Of a DNA stretch of 64,000 nucleotides, positions 1 to 9,335 are shown piece by piece; the first letter of the stretch is position 1; the number at the start of each line of letters is the position of its first letter. Location: contig NC_092616.1 of NCBI RefSeq assembly GCF_047663525.1, positions 1,711,501 to 1,775,500 of the forward strand, given 5' to 3'. The notes beneath the pieces are model-generated. The model saw only the letters and a program-made list of their open reading frames with translations. It did not search any database and had not been told where the DNA came from. This DNA comes from Anas platyrhynchos. Taxonomy: Eukaryota; Chordata; Aves; Anseriformes; Anatidae. The translations under genes were made by a program, and so were the position numbers.

Positions 1-44
1 AAAATGGGGAGAAAATACCAAAAAAAGAAAAATAAAAAATAAAG

Positions 45-570
45 ACTCATGGTTTGAGATGAAGACAGGGAGATTGCTCGTACTCATGGTACCATAACAG
101 GCAAAACAGGCTCACCTTATGGGAGATTAATGTAATTTGGGGAGATTAATGTAATTTATTGCCTATTGATAACAGACTGGGGCAGTGATAACCAAAGGCA
201 AAACAAAACCACCTTCCTCCCACCTTCCTCTTCTACCTTCTCCTCCCAAGCAACGCAGAGGAACGGGGAATGGTGTCAGTCCATACTGCTTCGTTGGTGA
301 TGCTCCTTCATCCTCACTCTCTTCCCTCACTCCAGCATGGGGTCTCTCCCAGAGATGTCCTTCCCGAACTGATCCCACAGGCTGCGTGCAGTTCTTCCTG
401 TGGGGCACTGTTCTTGGGGAACGGATGTCTCCAGCATGCATCCTCTCAGTTAGGTTATCACAGAAAAACTGTGTTGGAGCTATGGCCATGTACTCGGGCT
501 AGTGCATGGCCATTACTGCTGTCCCTGCACTGCTGTACTGAACAGGCTGGAACTCCAGCATCAATTTGAG
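45..570 (-). repeat. LTR-like interspersed repeat, copy 1
   Basis: The stretch with the paired 'gagattaatgtaattt' blocks, the 'attgcctattgataacagactgg' type region and the following C/T-rich tract recurs in diverged form at 63,020-63,260 and 63,705-64,000. It therefore belongs to a dispersed repeat family. The reverse complement resembles an avian LTR or ERV end with a poly-A-signal-like AT-rich portion, but I cannot name the family. No coding potential is recognised, and both edges are approximate. Confidence 0.45.
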
Positions 571-670
571 GGACTGTGGCCTGTGAACGAATCTACATGG
601 GGGCATGGACACCCCAACGGGTCTGCATGTGTGGATATGTCCAGAGTGCAGAAGGTACAACCCTGAAGGG

Positions 671-1146
671 CTCTGAGTCTCTGAGTCTGAGTCGGTGAGT
701 CTTTGAGTTTACCATGAGTCTACTATGAGTCTATGCGTCTACTAACGATGAGTCTACATGTACAAATCTACAAGTCTATGAGTCTTTGAGTCTGAGTCTG
801 AGTCTTTGAATCTGTGTCTGTGAGTCTTTGAGTCTATGAATCTTTGAGCCTTTGAGTCTGAGTCTGTGAGTCTTTGAGTCTTCAAGTCTATGAATCTCTG
901 AGCCTTTGAGTCTGTGAGTCTTTGTCTTTGAGTCTGTGAATCTGAGTCTATGAGTCTTCGAGTCTATGAATCTTTCAGTCTGAGTCTTTGTCTTTGAGTC
1001 TTTGAGTCTGTGAGTCTTTGAGTCTTTGGGTCTATGAATCTTTGAGTCTGTGAGTCTTTGAGCCTGAGTCTGTGAATCTGTGAGTCTTTGAGTCTTTGAG
1101 TCTATGAAACTTTGAGTCTTTGAGTCTGTGAGTCTACGAGTCTGAA
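671..1146. repeat. TGAGTCT minisatellite
   Basis: About 475 bp built almost entirely of 7- to 8-base units of the form TGAGTCT or TTGAGTCT, with variants such as TGAATCT and TATGAGTCT. The array gives long open frames on the minus strand (Asp-Ser-Lys-Thr-Gln-like repeats). These follow from the repeat period and are not a gene. Confidence 0.95.
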
Positions 1147-1419
1147 TAAGGCCACAGAGGAGCAGGTGGGGTGGCATGAAGTGACTGTGACCATGGATAA
1201 GTGCACACTGCAGCAAGTACACCACTGAAGGAACCGTGCCTCATGGATAAGGCCACACCAGAGCAGGAACACCCCAAAGGGATGGAGGCCCAGAGCAGGG
1301 GCAAAGGGAGGCGTTCATTGCACTGTTAAAACCTACAGCCCTGTGGATTCTCTACCTCATCCAACACAACAGGTCTTTGGGGATGCATCAGGAGCGTTAA
1401 TAGAGAGTTAACTGCCACG

Positions 1420-1447
1420 TGAGGTTTATGTTGGATGTTAGGAAGAA
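1420..1447 (+). mobile_element. CR1 fragment, plus strand, left part of split copy
   Basis: A short stretch ending in 'ggatgttaggaagaacttc' encodes the conserved LDVRKNF end of CR1 ORF2 on the plus strand. The matching continuation ([23 protein letters not shown]) appears at 17,179-17,265. The two pieces are the halves of one old plus-strand CR1 split by the minus-strand CR1 between them. About 16 bp of the expected intervening sequence seems to be missing at the joint. Confidence 0.65.
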
Positions 1448-1550
1448 CTTCACAGAATCACAGAATCACAGAATTTCTAGGTTGGAAGAGACCTCAAGAT
1501 CATCGAGCCCAACCTCTGACCTAACGCTAACAGTCCCCAATAAACCATAT
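1448..1550 (-). mobile_element. CR1 3' end, minus strand, part cut off by the ERV
   Basis: Read on the minus strand, this holds the last codons of CR1 ORF2, its stop and the terminal short repeats (three 'cacagaat' units). It continues directly at 13,247 once the intervening ERV is removed. The 5-base target-site duplication CATAT (1,546-1,550 and 13,242-13,246) proves the original continuity. The ERV therefore landed roughly 30 codons before the end of ORF2. Confidence 0.85.
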
Positions 1551-1795
1551 TGTGGGATTATTCTGGGTTGTGCCTGCGTGCACAAAAGGAGGGGTCTGGG
1601 GTGCCTGCAAGCACAGTGGGAGGGGTCCTGGGTTCCTGGGTGGGATGCTTTGACACTATATAAGTGACACTATATAAGTGACACTATATAAGTGTCACTA
1701 TATATTACTGTCACGCAGTAATAAATTGGCTTACGGCACAGAACGCTGGTCGTTGTGTCCGTTTGTCCCGGGGCTTTTGGTCGGGATATCCTACA
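1551..1795 (+). repeat. 5' LTR of the tRNA-Trp ERV
   Basis: A 245-bp LTR. The TATA region 'gacactatataagt' is present about four times in tandem, against once in the 3' LTR, which explains the 40-bp length difference. AATAAA lies in 'gcagtaataaattgg' downstream. Termini are TGTGGG and CCTACA. Confidence 0.85.
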
Positions 1796-1797
1796 TA

Positions 1798-1813
1798 TGG
1801 TGACCCCGACGTG
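1798..1813 (+). other. tRNA-Trp-type primer binding site, split
   Basis: The first 16 bases of the site lie here. The last bases (ACGTGAT, including the duplicated ACGTG) lie at 9,150-9,156, on the far side of the nested ERVL-like element. Joined across the insertion, the 18 bases match the 3' end complement of tRNA-Trp, as in avian leukosis-type viruses. Confidence 0.85.
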
Positions 1814-2407
1814 TGTCGTGGTTTAACCCGGCCGGCAGCTAAACACCACGCAGCCGTTCGCTCACCCTCCCCCCTCCCTCTCTGGGACGGGGGAGAGAAA
1901 TGGAGAGTGAAGCCCGTGAGTTGAGATAAAGACAGTTTAATAAGACAGGAAAATAATAATAACAAAATAATAATAACAATAATAATAATAATGATACAAT
2001 GGTGATAATACGAAAGTAATAGTATGTACAAACAAGTGATGCACAATGCAATTGCTCACCACCCGCTGACCGATGCCCAGCCTAACCCCGAGCAGTCCGG
2101 CCCCCTCCCCCCGGCTAGCCACCCCTATATATTGTTTAGCATGACGTCAGATGGTATGGAATACCCCTTTGGCTAGTTTGGGTCACCTGTCCTGGGTCTG
2201 TCCCCTCCCAGCTCTTACTGCACCCCCAGCCTGCCCGTTGGCAGGATAGAGCAAAAGGCTGAGATGTCCTTGGCTTAGTATAAGCACTGCTCTGCAACAA
2301 TTAAAGCATCAGGGTGTTATCAGCACTCTTCTCATCCTAAGCCAAAACACAGCATTCCACCAGCTACTAGGAAGAAAATTAATTCTGTGCTAACTGAAAC
2401 CAGGACA
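1814..2407 (-). repeat. 3' LTR of the ERVL-like provirus
   Basis: 594 bp, TG...CA on the minus strand. It includes an (AAT)n-rich stretch (about 1,950-2,000), a TATA-like 'atatatag' near 2,128-2,135 and ATTAAA as a likely polyadenylation signal. It differs from the other LTR at about 2,250 (T against C) and 2,312 (A against G). Confidence 0.92.
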
Positions 2408-2546
2408 TCTATCCACCCCTTATTCCATACCATTTATGTCATGCTCAGGTTACACTCTTTTCCATACATTCTAATTAGTCACCTATAGTAATCATGGTAG
2501 TGATAACATACAGTATAATATACTATTTAACATGGTACAATTCAGT

Positions 2547-5500
2547 TCATGGGCTATTCTCACCCAGTATTAAATCTCCTTGAGGTACACACCGGACCTC
2601 TCCGTTCTTTTGCATCACCCACCAAGTGTATCCAGGTCCCTGAGCGAAAACAATTCCACGAATAGGTTTGCCTTTTCCTGAGGCAGGAGTAGCCCAGACT
2701 GTTTTACCCAGCATATTTTTTACATGCACTACAGGAACTTTATCCCCATCTACAGTACGTAACAGGTTTGATTGGGCAGGTCCAGCTCGGTTGGTAGATC
2801 CCCTAGTATTGACTAACCAGGTGGCCTTTGCCAAATGCGTATCCCAGTTTTTGAACGTCCCAGCGCCCATTGCTTTCAAGGTAGTCTTTAACAGGCCATT
2901 GTATCGTTCAACTTTCCCGGAGGCTGGTGCATGATAGGGGATGTGATACACCCATTCAATACCATGTTCTTTGGCCCAAGTGTCTATAAGGTTGTTTCGG
3001 AAGTGAGTCCCATTGTCTGATTCTATTCTTTCTGGGGTGCCATGTCGCCATAGGACTTGCTTTTCAAGGCCCAGGATGGTGTTCCGGGCGGTGGCATGAG
3101 GCACAGGATATGTTTCCAGCCATCCGGTGGTTGCTTCCACCATTGTAAGTACGTGGCGCTTGCCATTGCGAGTTTGAGGGAGTGTGATGTAATCAATCTG
3201 CCAGGCCTCTCCATATTTATATTTCAGCCATCGTCCTGCATACCAAAGAGGCTTTGACCGTTTGGCTTGCTTGATTGCAGCACATGTTTCACAGTCATGA
3301 ATAACCTGTGCTAGAGCGTCCATGGTCAGGTCCACCCCTCGATCGCGAGCCCATCTGTATGTTGTATCTTTACCTTGATGGCCTGAGGTGTCATGGGCCC
3401 ATCGGGCTATAAATAATTCACCTTTATGCTGCCAATCCAGGTCCACCTGAGCTACTTCAATCTTAGCAGCCTGATCCACCTGCTGGTTGTTTTGATGTTC
3501 TTCAGTAGCCCGATTCTTGGGCACATGAGCATCTACGTGGCGTACTTTCACAGCCAGGTTCTCTACCCGAGCAGCAATATCTTGCCACAATGCAGCAGCC
3601 CAGATGGGTTTGCCCCTACGCTGCCAGTTGTTTTGCTTCCATTGCTGTAACCATCCCCACAGGGCATTTGCTACCATCCATGAATCGGTGTAGAGATAGA
3701 GAACTGGCCATTTTTCTCGTTCAGCAATGTCTAAAGCCAGCTGAATGGCTTTCACTTCTGCAAACTGACTCGATTCACCTTCTCCCTCAGCAGCTTCTGC
3801 AACTCGTCGCGTAGGACTCCATACAGCAGCCTTCCATCTCCGATGCTTCCCCACAATACGACAGGACCCATCAGTGAACAGGGCATATTTCTTTTCATTC
3901 TCTGGCAACTGGTTGTACAGTGGGGCTTCTTCAGCACGACCCACCTCCTCCTCTGATGATATCCCAAAGTATTTGCCTTCTGGCCAGTCCATGATCACTT
4001 CCAATATTCCTGGGCGACTGGGGTTTCCTATTCGAGCCCGCTGAGTAATCAGTGCAACCCACTTGCTCCATGTAGCATCAGTTGCATGATGCGTAGAGGG
4101 GACCCTTCCCTTGAACATCCAGCCTAGTACCGGCAATCGGGGTGCTAGGAGGAGCTGCGCTTCAGTACCGACCACCTCCGAAGCAGATCGAACTCCTTCA
4201 TATGCTGCCAATATCTCCTTTTCAGTTGGAGTGTAGCGGGCCTCGGATCCTCTGTATCCCCGACTCCAAAACCCCAGGGGCCGACCTCGAGTTTCCCCAG
4301 GTTCTTTCTGCCAGAGGCTCCAGGTGGGGCCGTTCTCCCCGGCTGCAGTGTAGAGCACATTCTTTACATCTGGTCCTGTTCGAACTGGCCCAAGGGCTAC
4401 TGCATGGACTATTTCCTGCTTGATTTGTTCAAAGGCTTGTCGTTGTTCAGGGCCCCATTCAAACTCATTCTTCTTACGGGTTACTTGGTAGAGCGGGTTT
4501 ACAATCAGACTGTAATTTGGGATGTGCATTCTCCAAAACCCCACAACACCTAGGAAAGTCTGTGTTTCTTTTTTGTTAGTTGGTGGAGACATAGCTGTTA
4601 TTTTGTTGATCACATCCATTGGGATTTGACGACGTCCATCTTGCCATTTTATTCCTAAAAACTGGATCTCTCGTGCAGGTCCTTTGACTTTATTCTGTTT
4701 TATGGCAAAACCGGCTTTCAGAAGGATTTGGACTATTTTCTTCCCTTTTTCGAAAACTTCCTCTGCTGTGTCACCCCACACAATAATGTCATCGATGTAC
4801 TGCAGGTGTTCAGGAGCTTCCCCCTGCTCTAGCGCAGACTGGATCAGCCCATGGCAAATGGTAGGGCTGTGTTTCCACCCCTGGGGCAGCCTATTCCAAG
4901 TATATTGGACTCCCCTCCAAGTGAAGGCAAATTGTGGCCTGCACTCTGCGGCTAGAGGGATGGAGAAAAATGCATTAGCGATATCAATTGTGGCGTACCA
5001 CTTGGCTGCCCTCGATTCAAGTTCATACTGAAGTTCCAGCATGTCCGGCACTGCAGCACTCAGTGGTGGCGTGACTTCGTTCAGGCCACGATAGTCCACT
5101 GTTAGTCTCCACTCGCCATTAGACTTTCGCACTGGCCATATGGGGCTATTGAAAGGTGAATGGGTCTTGCTGATCACTCCTTGGCTCTCCAATTGACGAA
5201 TTAGCTTATGGATGGGAATCAGGGAGTCTCGGTTAGTGCGATATTGCCGCCGGTGCACAGTTGTGGTAGCGATTGGCACTTGCTGTTCTTCGACCCTCAG
5301 CAACCCCACAACAGAGGGGTCCTCTGAGAGACCAGGCAAGGTAGATAATTGTTTAATGCCCTCTGTCTCTAAGGCAGCTATACCAAAAGCCCACCGGAAC
5401 CCTTTTGGGTCCTTGCAATATCCTCTTCTAAGATAGTCTATGCCAAGGATACATGGAGCATCCGGGCCAGTCACAATACGGTGCTTTTCCCACTCATTCC

Positions 5501-5732
5501 CAGTCAGACTCACTTCAGCCTCCAATACAGTCAACTGCTGAGATCCTCCTGTCACTCCACAAATATAGATGGGCTCTGGTCCTTTATAGCTCGATGGCAT
5601 TATAGTACATTGTGCACCGGTGTCTACTAAAGCCTTATACTTCTGTGCGCGTGATGTGCCAGGCCATCGAATCCACACAGTCCAATAAACTCGATTGTCC
5701 CTTTCCTCCCCCTGGCTGGAGGCAGGGCCCCC
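2547..5732 (-). CDS. pol: ERVL-like Pol: protease, RT, RNase H, integrase
   Basis: An open frame of about 1,061 codons that starts directly after the gag UAG and shares its frame, so it is probably made by stop-codon readthrough as Gag-Pol. Visible in order: a retropepsin-type protease with DTGA and a downstream ILGIDYL; reverse transcriptase with the LPQGW motif and the YIDD catalytic box; RNase H with FTDGS, a conserved Glu in AEVKAIQLALD, YTDSW and a His-Val-Asp end; integrase with an HHCC zinc domain (GHQG..., CETC) and the D-D-E residues in QIDY, SDNGTHF and KVERYNG. All of the core catalytic motifs named here are present and no internal stop or frameshift is seen. No ATG lies at its start: a GTG near 5,678 is only a frame feature, not a likely initiator. 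A replication-competent parent is likely, but the missing env implies intracellular amplification. Confidence 0.93.
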   Translation of the reverse strand, partial: GGPASSQGEERDNRVYWTVWIRWPGTSRAQKYKALVDTGAQCTIMPSSYKGPEPIYICGVTGGSQQLTVLEAEVSLTGNEWEKHRIVTGPDAPCILGIDYLRRGYCKDPKGFRWAFGIAALETEGIKQLSTLPGLSEDPSVVGLLRVEEQQVPIATTTVHRRQYRTNRDSLIPIHKLIRQLESQGVISKTHSPFNSPIWPVRKSNGEWRLTVDYRGLNEVTPPLSAAVPDMLELQYELESRAAKWYATIDIANAFFSIPLAAECRPQFAFTWRGVQYTWNRLPQGWKHSPTICHGLIQSALEQGEAPEHLQYIDDIIVWGDTAEEVFEKGKKIVQILLKAGFAIKQNKVKGPAREIQFLGIKWQDGRRQIPMDVINKITAMSPPTNKKETQTFLGVVGFWRMHIPNYSLIVNPLYQVTRKKNEFEWGPEQRQAFEQIKQEIVHAVALGPVRTGPDVKNVLYTAAGENGPTWSLWQKEPGETRGRPLGFWSRGYRGSEARYTPTEKEILAAYEGVRSASEVVGTEAQLLLAPRLPVLGWMFKGRVPSTHHATDATWSKWVALITQRARIGNPSRPGILEVIMDWPEGKYFGISSEEEVGRAEEAPLYNQLPENEKKYALFTDGSCRIVGKHRRWKAAVWSPTRRVAEAAEGEGESSQFAEVKAIQLALDIAEREKWPVLYLYTDSWMVANALWGWLQQWKQNNWQRRGKPIWAAALWQDIAARVENLAVKVRHVDAHVPKNRATEEHQNNQQVDQAAKIEVAQVDLDWQHKGELFIARWAHDTSGHQGKDTTYRWARDRGVDLTMDALAQVIHDCETCAAIKQAKRSKPLWYAGRWLKYKYGEAWQIDYITLPQTRNGKRHVLTMVEATTGWLETYPVPHATARNTILGLEKQVLWRHGTPERIESDNGTHFRNNLIDTWAKEHGIEWVYHIPYHAPASGKVERYNGLLKTTLKAMGAGTFKNWDTHLAKATWLVNTRGSTNRAGPAQSNLLRTVDGDKVPVVHVKNMLGKTVWATPASGKGKPIRGIVFAQGPGYTWWVMQKNGEVRCVPQGDLILGENSP

Positions 5733-8441
5733 CTAATCCTGGTCAGAATCTTCCTCGGTTCTGTGTTTGAAGGATTGTCTGCTGGAAGTTGGAGCAGCAA
5801 ACTTTTCGGAGAATCCTTTTTTCCTGATTGTTTTCTTTTGCAACTCACGTACCCGTGCCTCTAGGGTCGCGGTAGATTTTCCATCCCATTTTCTCATGTC
5901 CTCTCCATGGTCTCGTAAGTAAAACCACAGGGTGGCACGGGGTGAGTACCCACCATATCGTCTTCCTTGTGTGGGTGAACGCCTACCCCTGACAGCTGAG
6001 ACACTGCTTTGTACAGGTGCGGAGGAGAATAATCTCTCTTCAAGTTGATGAACCTTTTCAGAAAGTTTCTCCCAAGTGTTCTCTTTTGGTCGGTGGGCAC
6101 TGGTTGGTTCAGGTGGGGAGGACAATAGATTCTCTTCAAGTTGGTGAACCTTTTCAGAAAGTTTCTCCACAGCTGAGACGCAGGCCTGTAAGGAAGAGGA
6201 GAGACTTTCTTCGTACTGCCGGAGTTGTTTAGCCGCTTCATCCACTGTGGGTTCCTCATCCTCTTTCCAGGCCATTATTGCCAATGAACTGGCATATGAT
6301 GATGGTGCACTCCGTACAAACTTCCGCCACATGGGTCGTGTACACTTGACTTCATCTGGATCTTTGGATGTTTGTCTGAGGTCTGGATCCTCATAAATCA
6401 CTTCCCGTACGGCTAATTCCCTCAGGTACTGGATTCCCTTCTCCATAGTGGTCCACTTGCCTGGTAGACATAAAATATCTTCCTTGAAGGGATACCTTTC
6501 CCTCACAGCTGAGAGGAGACGCCTCCAGAGGCTGGTGGATTGTGCTCCATCTGCAATTGCTTTGTCAATGCCGGCGTCTCGAGCAAGGGATCCCAACCGT
6601 CTGGCTTCCCTGCCGTCTAATTCCACACAATTGGCTCCAGAGTCCCAGCACCGGAGCAGCCAGGTGACAAGCTGCTCACCTATACAGCGACCAAAATCTT
6701 TTCGCACATCTCGTAGCTCGCGCTCGTTTAGGCTTCGGGTAGTTACTGTTGCTTTTTCGGCATCCTCATCTTCCTCCTCCTGAATCCTTGATGGCCCAGC
6801 GTCGTCATCATCTTCGTCATCTCTATACTTAGTTTTGGCAGAAGCCTTACCTGGATTGGCAGAAGACTCTCTGCGTTCTAAACGACTTGAATTTCTATAC
6901 CATATTTTCACCTTCTCTACAGGGGCAGCTTGCACTGCTACTGCTCGTTTCTCTGACTTTGTTACAGGGGTTGGAATGCCCTCTGCAGGGTCAACTTGCA
7001 CTGCTACAGCTCGTTTCTCTGACCCCGTTACAGGGGTTGGAATACCCTCTGCAGGGTCAACCTGCACTGCTACAGCTCGTTTCCCTGACACGGCCACAGG
7101 AGCTGGAGCAGTTGCAGGAACCGGAGCTGTAGCGGCTACAGGAGCTGGAGCTGGAGCGGCTTCAGGAGCTGGAGCTGGAGCAGCTTCAGGAGCTGGGACT
7201 GGAGCAGTTGCAGGAACTGGGACTGGAGTAGCGGCAGGAGCTGGAGCTGGAGCGGTTGCAGGAGCTGGAGCTGGAGCGGCTGCAGGAGCTGGGATTGGAG
7301 TAGTGGCAGGAGCTGGAGCTGGAGCAGTTGCAGGAGCTGGAGCTGGAGCGGCTGCAGGATCTGGGATTGGAGTAGCGGTAGGAGCTGGAACTGGAGTGGC
7401 TGCAGGAACCGGAGCTGGAGCGGCTGCAGGAACCGGAGCTGGAGCGGCTGCAGGAACCGGATCTGGAGTGGCTGCAGGAGCTGGGACTAGAGCGGCTGCA
7501 GGAACCGGATCTGGAGCGGCTGCAGGAACCGGATCTGGAGCGGCTGCCGAGTCCACCGTAGGGGTCACAGTGGCCGTTGGATCTGTCACAGGGCTTGGAG
7601 TGGCCGCAGGGTCTGTCACTAAGTTGATAGCAGTATCAATGGCAGCTCGATAGGCATGAGCCAGGCCCCAGCACGTTACAATGATTTGTGTTACTTTGGA
7701 ACTGCCAGCATCATGACACCTTTTTTTCAAGCATTCTGCCAGTTTTTGAGGATTTTGCCATTGCTCAGGGGTGAATTTCCAACACACTGGGGGTGCCAAC
7801 TGGTCTAGATGCCTGCCCATATCCACCCATACTCCCTGCCACCCACAACTATCCTGCCTCCGGGCAGATCTCCAGATGAGCTCCCCAAGTAGTTGTTTAA
7901 CTTTAAGCAGAATCTGAAGTGCATTCATGAGGCAGAACAACAAGACTATGGTATTCCGAGTATCCCAATAATATTCAATATCTTGGAGAGCTATTTTGAC
8001 AAGCTCAGGGGATAAGAGGGTGGTGAAGGAGGAAGGCAGATATTTTGAGGGAGAAGGCAGAGTGATCCAGGAGGATACAGGGGTGGTGAAGGAGAAAGGG
8101 AGAGTAATCAAGTAAGAAAAATTATCTTCCCCTTTTCCCTCCACAGACTGACTCTCTAATGGAGAAAAACAATAGGTATAATTGCTAATAGTTCCCAAGA
8201 TACTGTTTCCAAAGTACAGAGTCCACGATGTTACTGAGTATGAATACCAAGTTAGAGTCATGACCAGATATCTTATCGTCTCATAAGCCATTGCTATAAT
8301 ACTCAGTACCATAATGATCTGAAACCAGGGCCCAGAGAGGATAAACAACACTACAGAGAGCAAATACGGAAAATAATGTACTATAATACTCAATTTGGAA
8401 AACAGGCGCAGCAGAGTTGAGATTAAAGCAATCAGCATCAT
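5733..8441 (-). CDS. gag: ERVL-like Gag with N-terminal membrane segments
   Basis: 902 codons ending in a UAG. The N-terminal 200 or so residues are strongly hydrophobic, with several potential membrane segments, which is unusual for Gag. A central region (roughly residues 280-440) is an Ala-Pro repeat, followed by three copies of a KRAVAVQVDPAEGIPTP-type repeat. Next come an acidic stretch (DDEDDDD), a region that may correspond to the capsid, and a C-terminal part with near-duplicate coiled-coil blocks (KLSEKVHQLEE). No Cys-His zinc knuckle is present, which is also true of foamy-virus Gag. The frame opens 89 bases after the primer binding site with two consecutive Met codons. Its identity as Gag rests mainly on its position between PBS and pol and on shared frame with pol. 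The membrane-like N-terminus might instead be a separate acquired domain. Confidence 0.8.
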   Translation of the reverse strand: MMLIALISTLLRLFSKLSIIVHYFPYLLSVVLFILSGPWFQIIMVLSIIAMAYETIRYLVMTLTWYSYSVTSWTLYFGNSILGTISNYTYCFSPLESQSVEGKGEDNFSYLITLPFSFTTPVSSWITLPSPSKYLPSSFTTLLSPELVKIALQDIEYYWDTRNTIVLLFCLMNALQILLKVKQLLGELIWRSARRQDSCGWQGVWVDMGRHLDQLAPPVCWKFTPEQWQNPQKLAECLKKRCHDAGSSKVTQIIVTCWGLAHAYRAAIDTAINLVTDPAATPSPVTDPTATVTPTVDSAAAPDPVPAAAPDPVPAAALVPAPAATPDPVPAAAPAPVPAAAPAPVPAATPVPAPTATPIPDPAAAPAPAPATAPAPAPATTPIPAPAAAPAPAPATAPAPAPAATPVPVPATAPVPAPEAAPAPAPEAAPAPAPVAATAPVPATAPAPVAVSGKRAVAVQVDPAEGIPTPVTGSEKRAVAVQVDPAEGIPTPVTKSEKRAVAVQAAPVEKVKIWYRNSSRLERRESSANPGKASAKTKYRDDEDDDDAGPSRIQEEEDEDAEKATVTTRSLNERELRDVRKDFGRCIGEQLVTWLLRCWDSGANCVELDGREARRLGSLARDAGIDKAIADGAQSTSLWRRLLSAVRERYPFKEDILCLPGKWTTMEKGIQYLRELAVREVIYEDPDLRQTSKDPDEVKCTRPMWRKFVRSAPSSYASSLAIMAWKEDEEPTVDEAAKQLRQYEESLSSSLQACVSAVEKLSEKVHQLEENLLSSPPEPTSAHRPKENTWEKLSEKVHQLEERLFSSAPVQSSVSAVRGRRSPTQGRRYGGYSPRATLWFYLRDHGEDMRKWDGKSTATLEARVRELQKKTIRKKGFSEKFAAPTSSRQSFKHRTEEDSDQD

Positions 8442-8529
8442 GACAAGTGACTATTAAGCAGGTCTAATCCTTACACCAATTTTAGTTTAACACACTCTGA
8501 TCAGATCTGCCGTTATCTCAACCTTTCGG

Positions 8530-8547
8530 GCCCCACGTTGGGCGCCA
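8530..8547 (-). other. tRNA-Lys-type primer binding site
   Basis: On the minus strand this reads TGGCGCCCAACGTGGGGC. That is the primer site complementary to tRNA-Lys1,2 used by foamy viruses and some beta- and lentiviruses. It begins 8 bases inside the 5' LTR. Confidence 0.9.
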
Positions 8548-8555
8548 AAAAAGGC

Positions 8556-9149
8556 TGTCGTGGTTTAACCCGGCCGGCAGCTAAACACCACGCAGCCGTT
8601 CGCTCACCCTCCCCCCTCCCTCTCTGGGACGGGGGAGAGAAATGGAGAGTGAAGCCCGTGAGTTGAGATAAAGACAGTTTAATAAGACAGGAAAATAATA
8701 ATAACAAAATAATAATAACAATAATAATAATAATGATACAATGGTGATAATACGAAAGTAATAGTATGTACAAACAAGTGATGCACAATGCAATTGCTCA
8801 CCACCCGCTGACCGATGCCCAGCCTAACCCCGAGCAGTCCGGCCCCCTCCCCCCGGCTAGCCACCCCTATATATTGTTTAGCATGACGTCAGATGGTATG
8901 GAATACCCCTTTGGCTAGTTTGGGTCACCTGTCCTGGGTCTGTCCCCTCCCAGCTCTTACTGCACCCCCAGCCTGCCCGTTGGCAGGACAGAGCAAAAGG
9001 CTGAGATGTCCTTGGCTTAGTATAAGCACTGCTCTGCAACAATTAAAGCATCGGGGTGTTATCAGCACTCTTCTCATCCTAAGCCAAAACACAGCATTCC
9101 ACCAGCTACTAGGAAGAAAATTAATTCTGTGCTAACTGAAACCAGGACA
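8556..9149 (-). repeat. 5' LTR of the ERVL-like provirus
   Basis: 594 bp, the same length and almost the same sequence as 1,814-2,407. It starts TGTCCTGG on the minus strand and is followed on its outer side by ACGTG (9,150-9,154), the second copy of the target duplication. Confidence 0.92.
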
Positions 9150-9335
9150 ACGTGATACAAACCCTGACGTGCAACCGGTTGGCGCGAGTTAGGTGCGACG
9201 CGAGTTAGGCGCGGTGCATATGTGCTAGGTACGTGGGAGGCCATGGGGCCTGGAGTCGATGAGGTGGTGAGTACTTTAAAATCCTTGGCCAAGGAAGTAG
9301 GAATAGCTTTATGAAAGAAGGACATACGGTCCCTC

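Larger units (their letters stand above)
1814..9149 (-). mobile_element. Young ERVL/spuma-like provirus, env-less, minus strand
   Basis: A complete element on the minus strand: 5' LTR 8,556-9,149, PBS 8,530-8,547, gag 5,733-8,441, pol 2,547-5,732, 3' LTR 1,814-2,407. The target duplication ACGTG lies at 1,809-1,813 and 9,150-9,154. The two 594-bp LTRs differ at about two positions by my reading. There is no env: only about 140 bp separate pol from the 3' LTR. The LTR start 'TGTCCTGGTTTCAG' is a widespread avian ERVL LTR signature. The tRNA-Lys-type primer site, a Gag without Cys-His boxes and the absence of env all fit a class III (spuma-related) element. Confidence 0.9.

Noticed and set aside
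671-1146. Possible CRISPR-like or telomere-like array
   Set aside because: The units are 7-8 bp and directly adjacent with no spacers, and the sequence is not TTAGGG. It is a simple minisatellite.
2547-5678. Pol starting at its own GTG codon near 5,678
   Set aside because: The frame is open all the way back to the gag UAG. Synthesis as a readthrough Gag-Pol is more likely than initiation at GTG.
6835-7653. A 272-codon Gly-Ala-rich plus-strand frame
   Set aside because: It is the antisense shadow of the Ala-Pro repeat in the ERVL-like gag.
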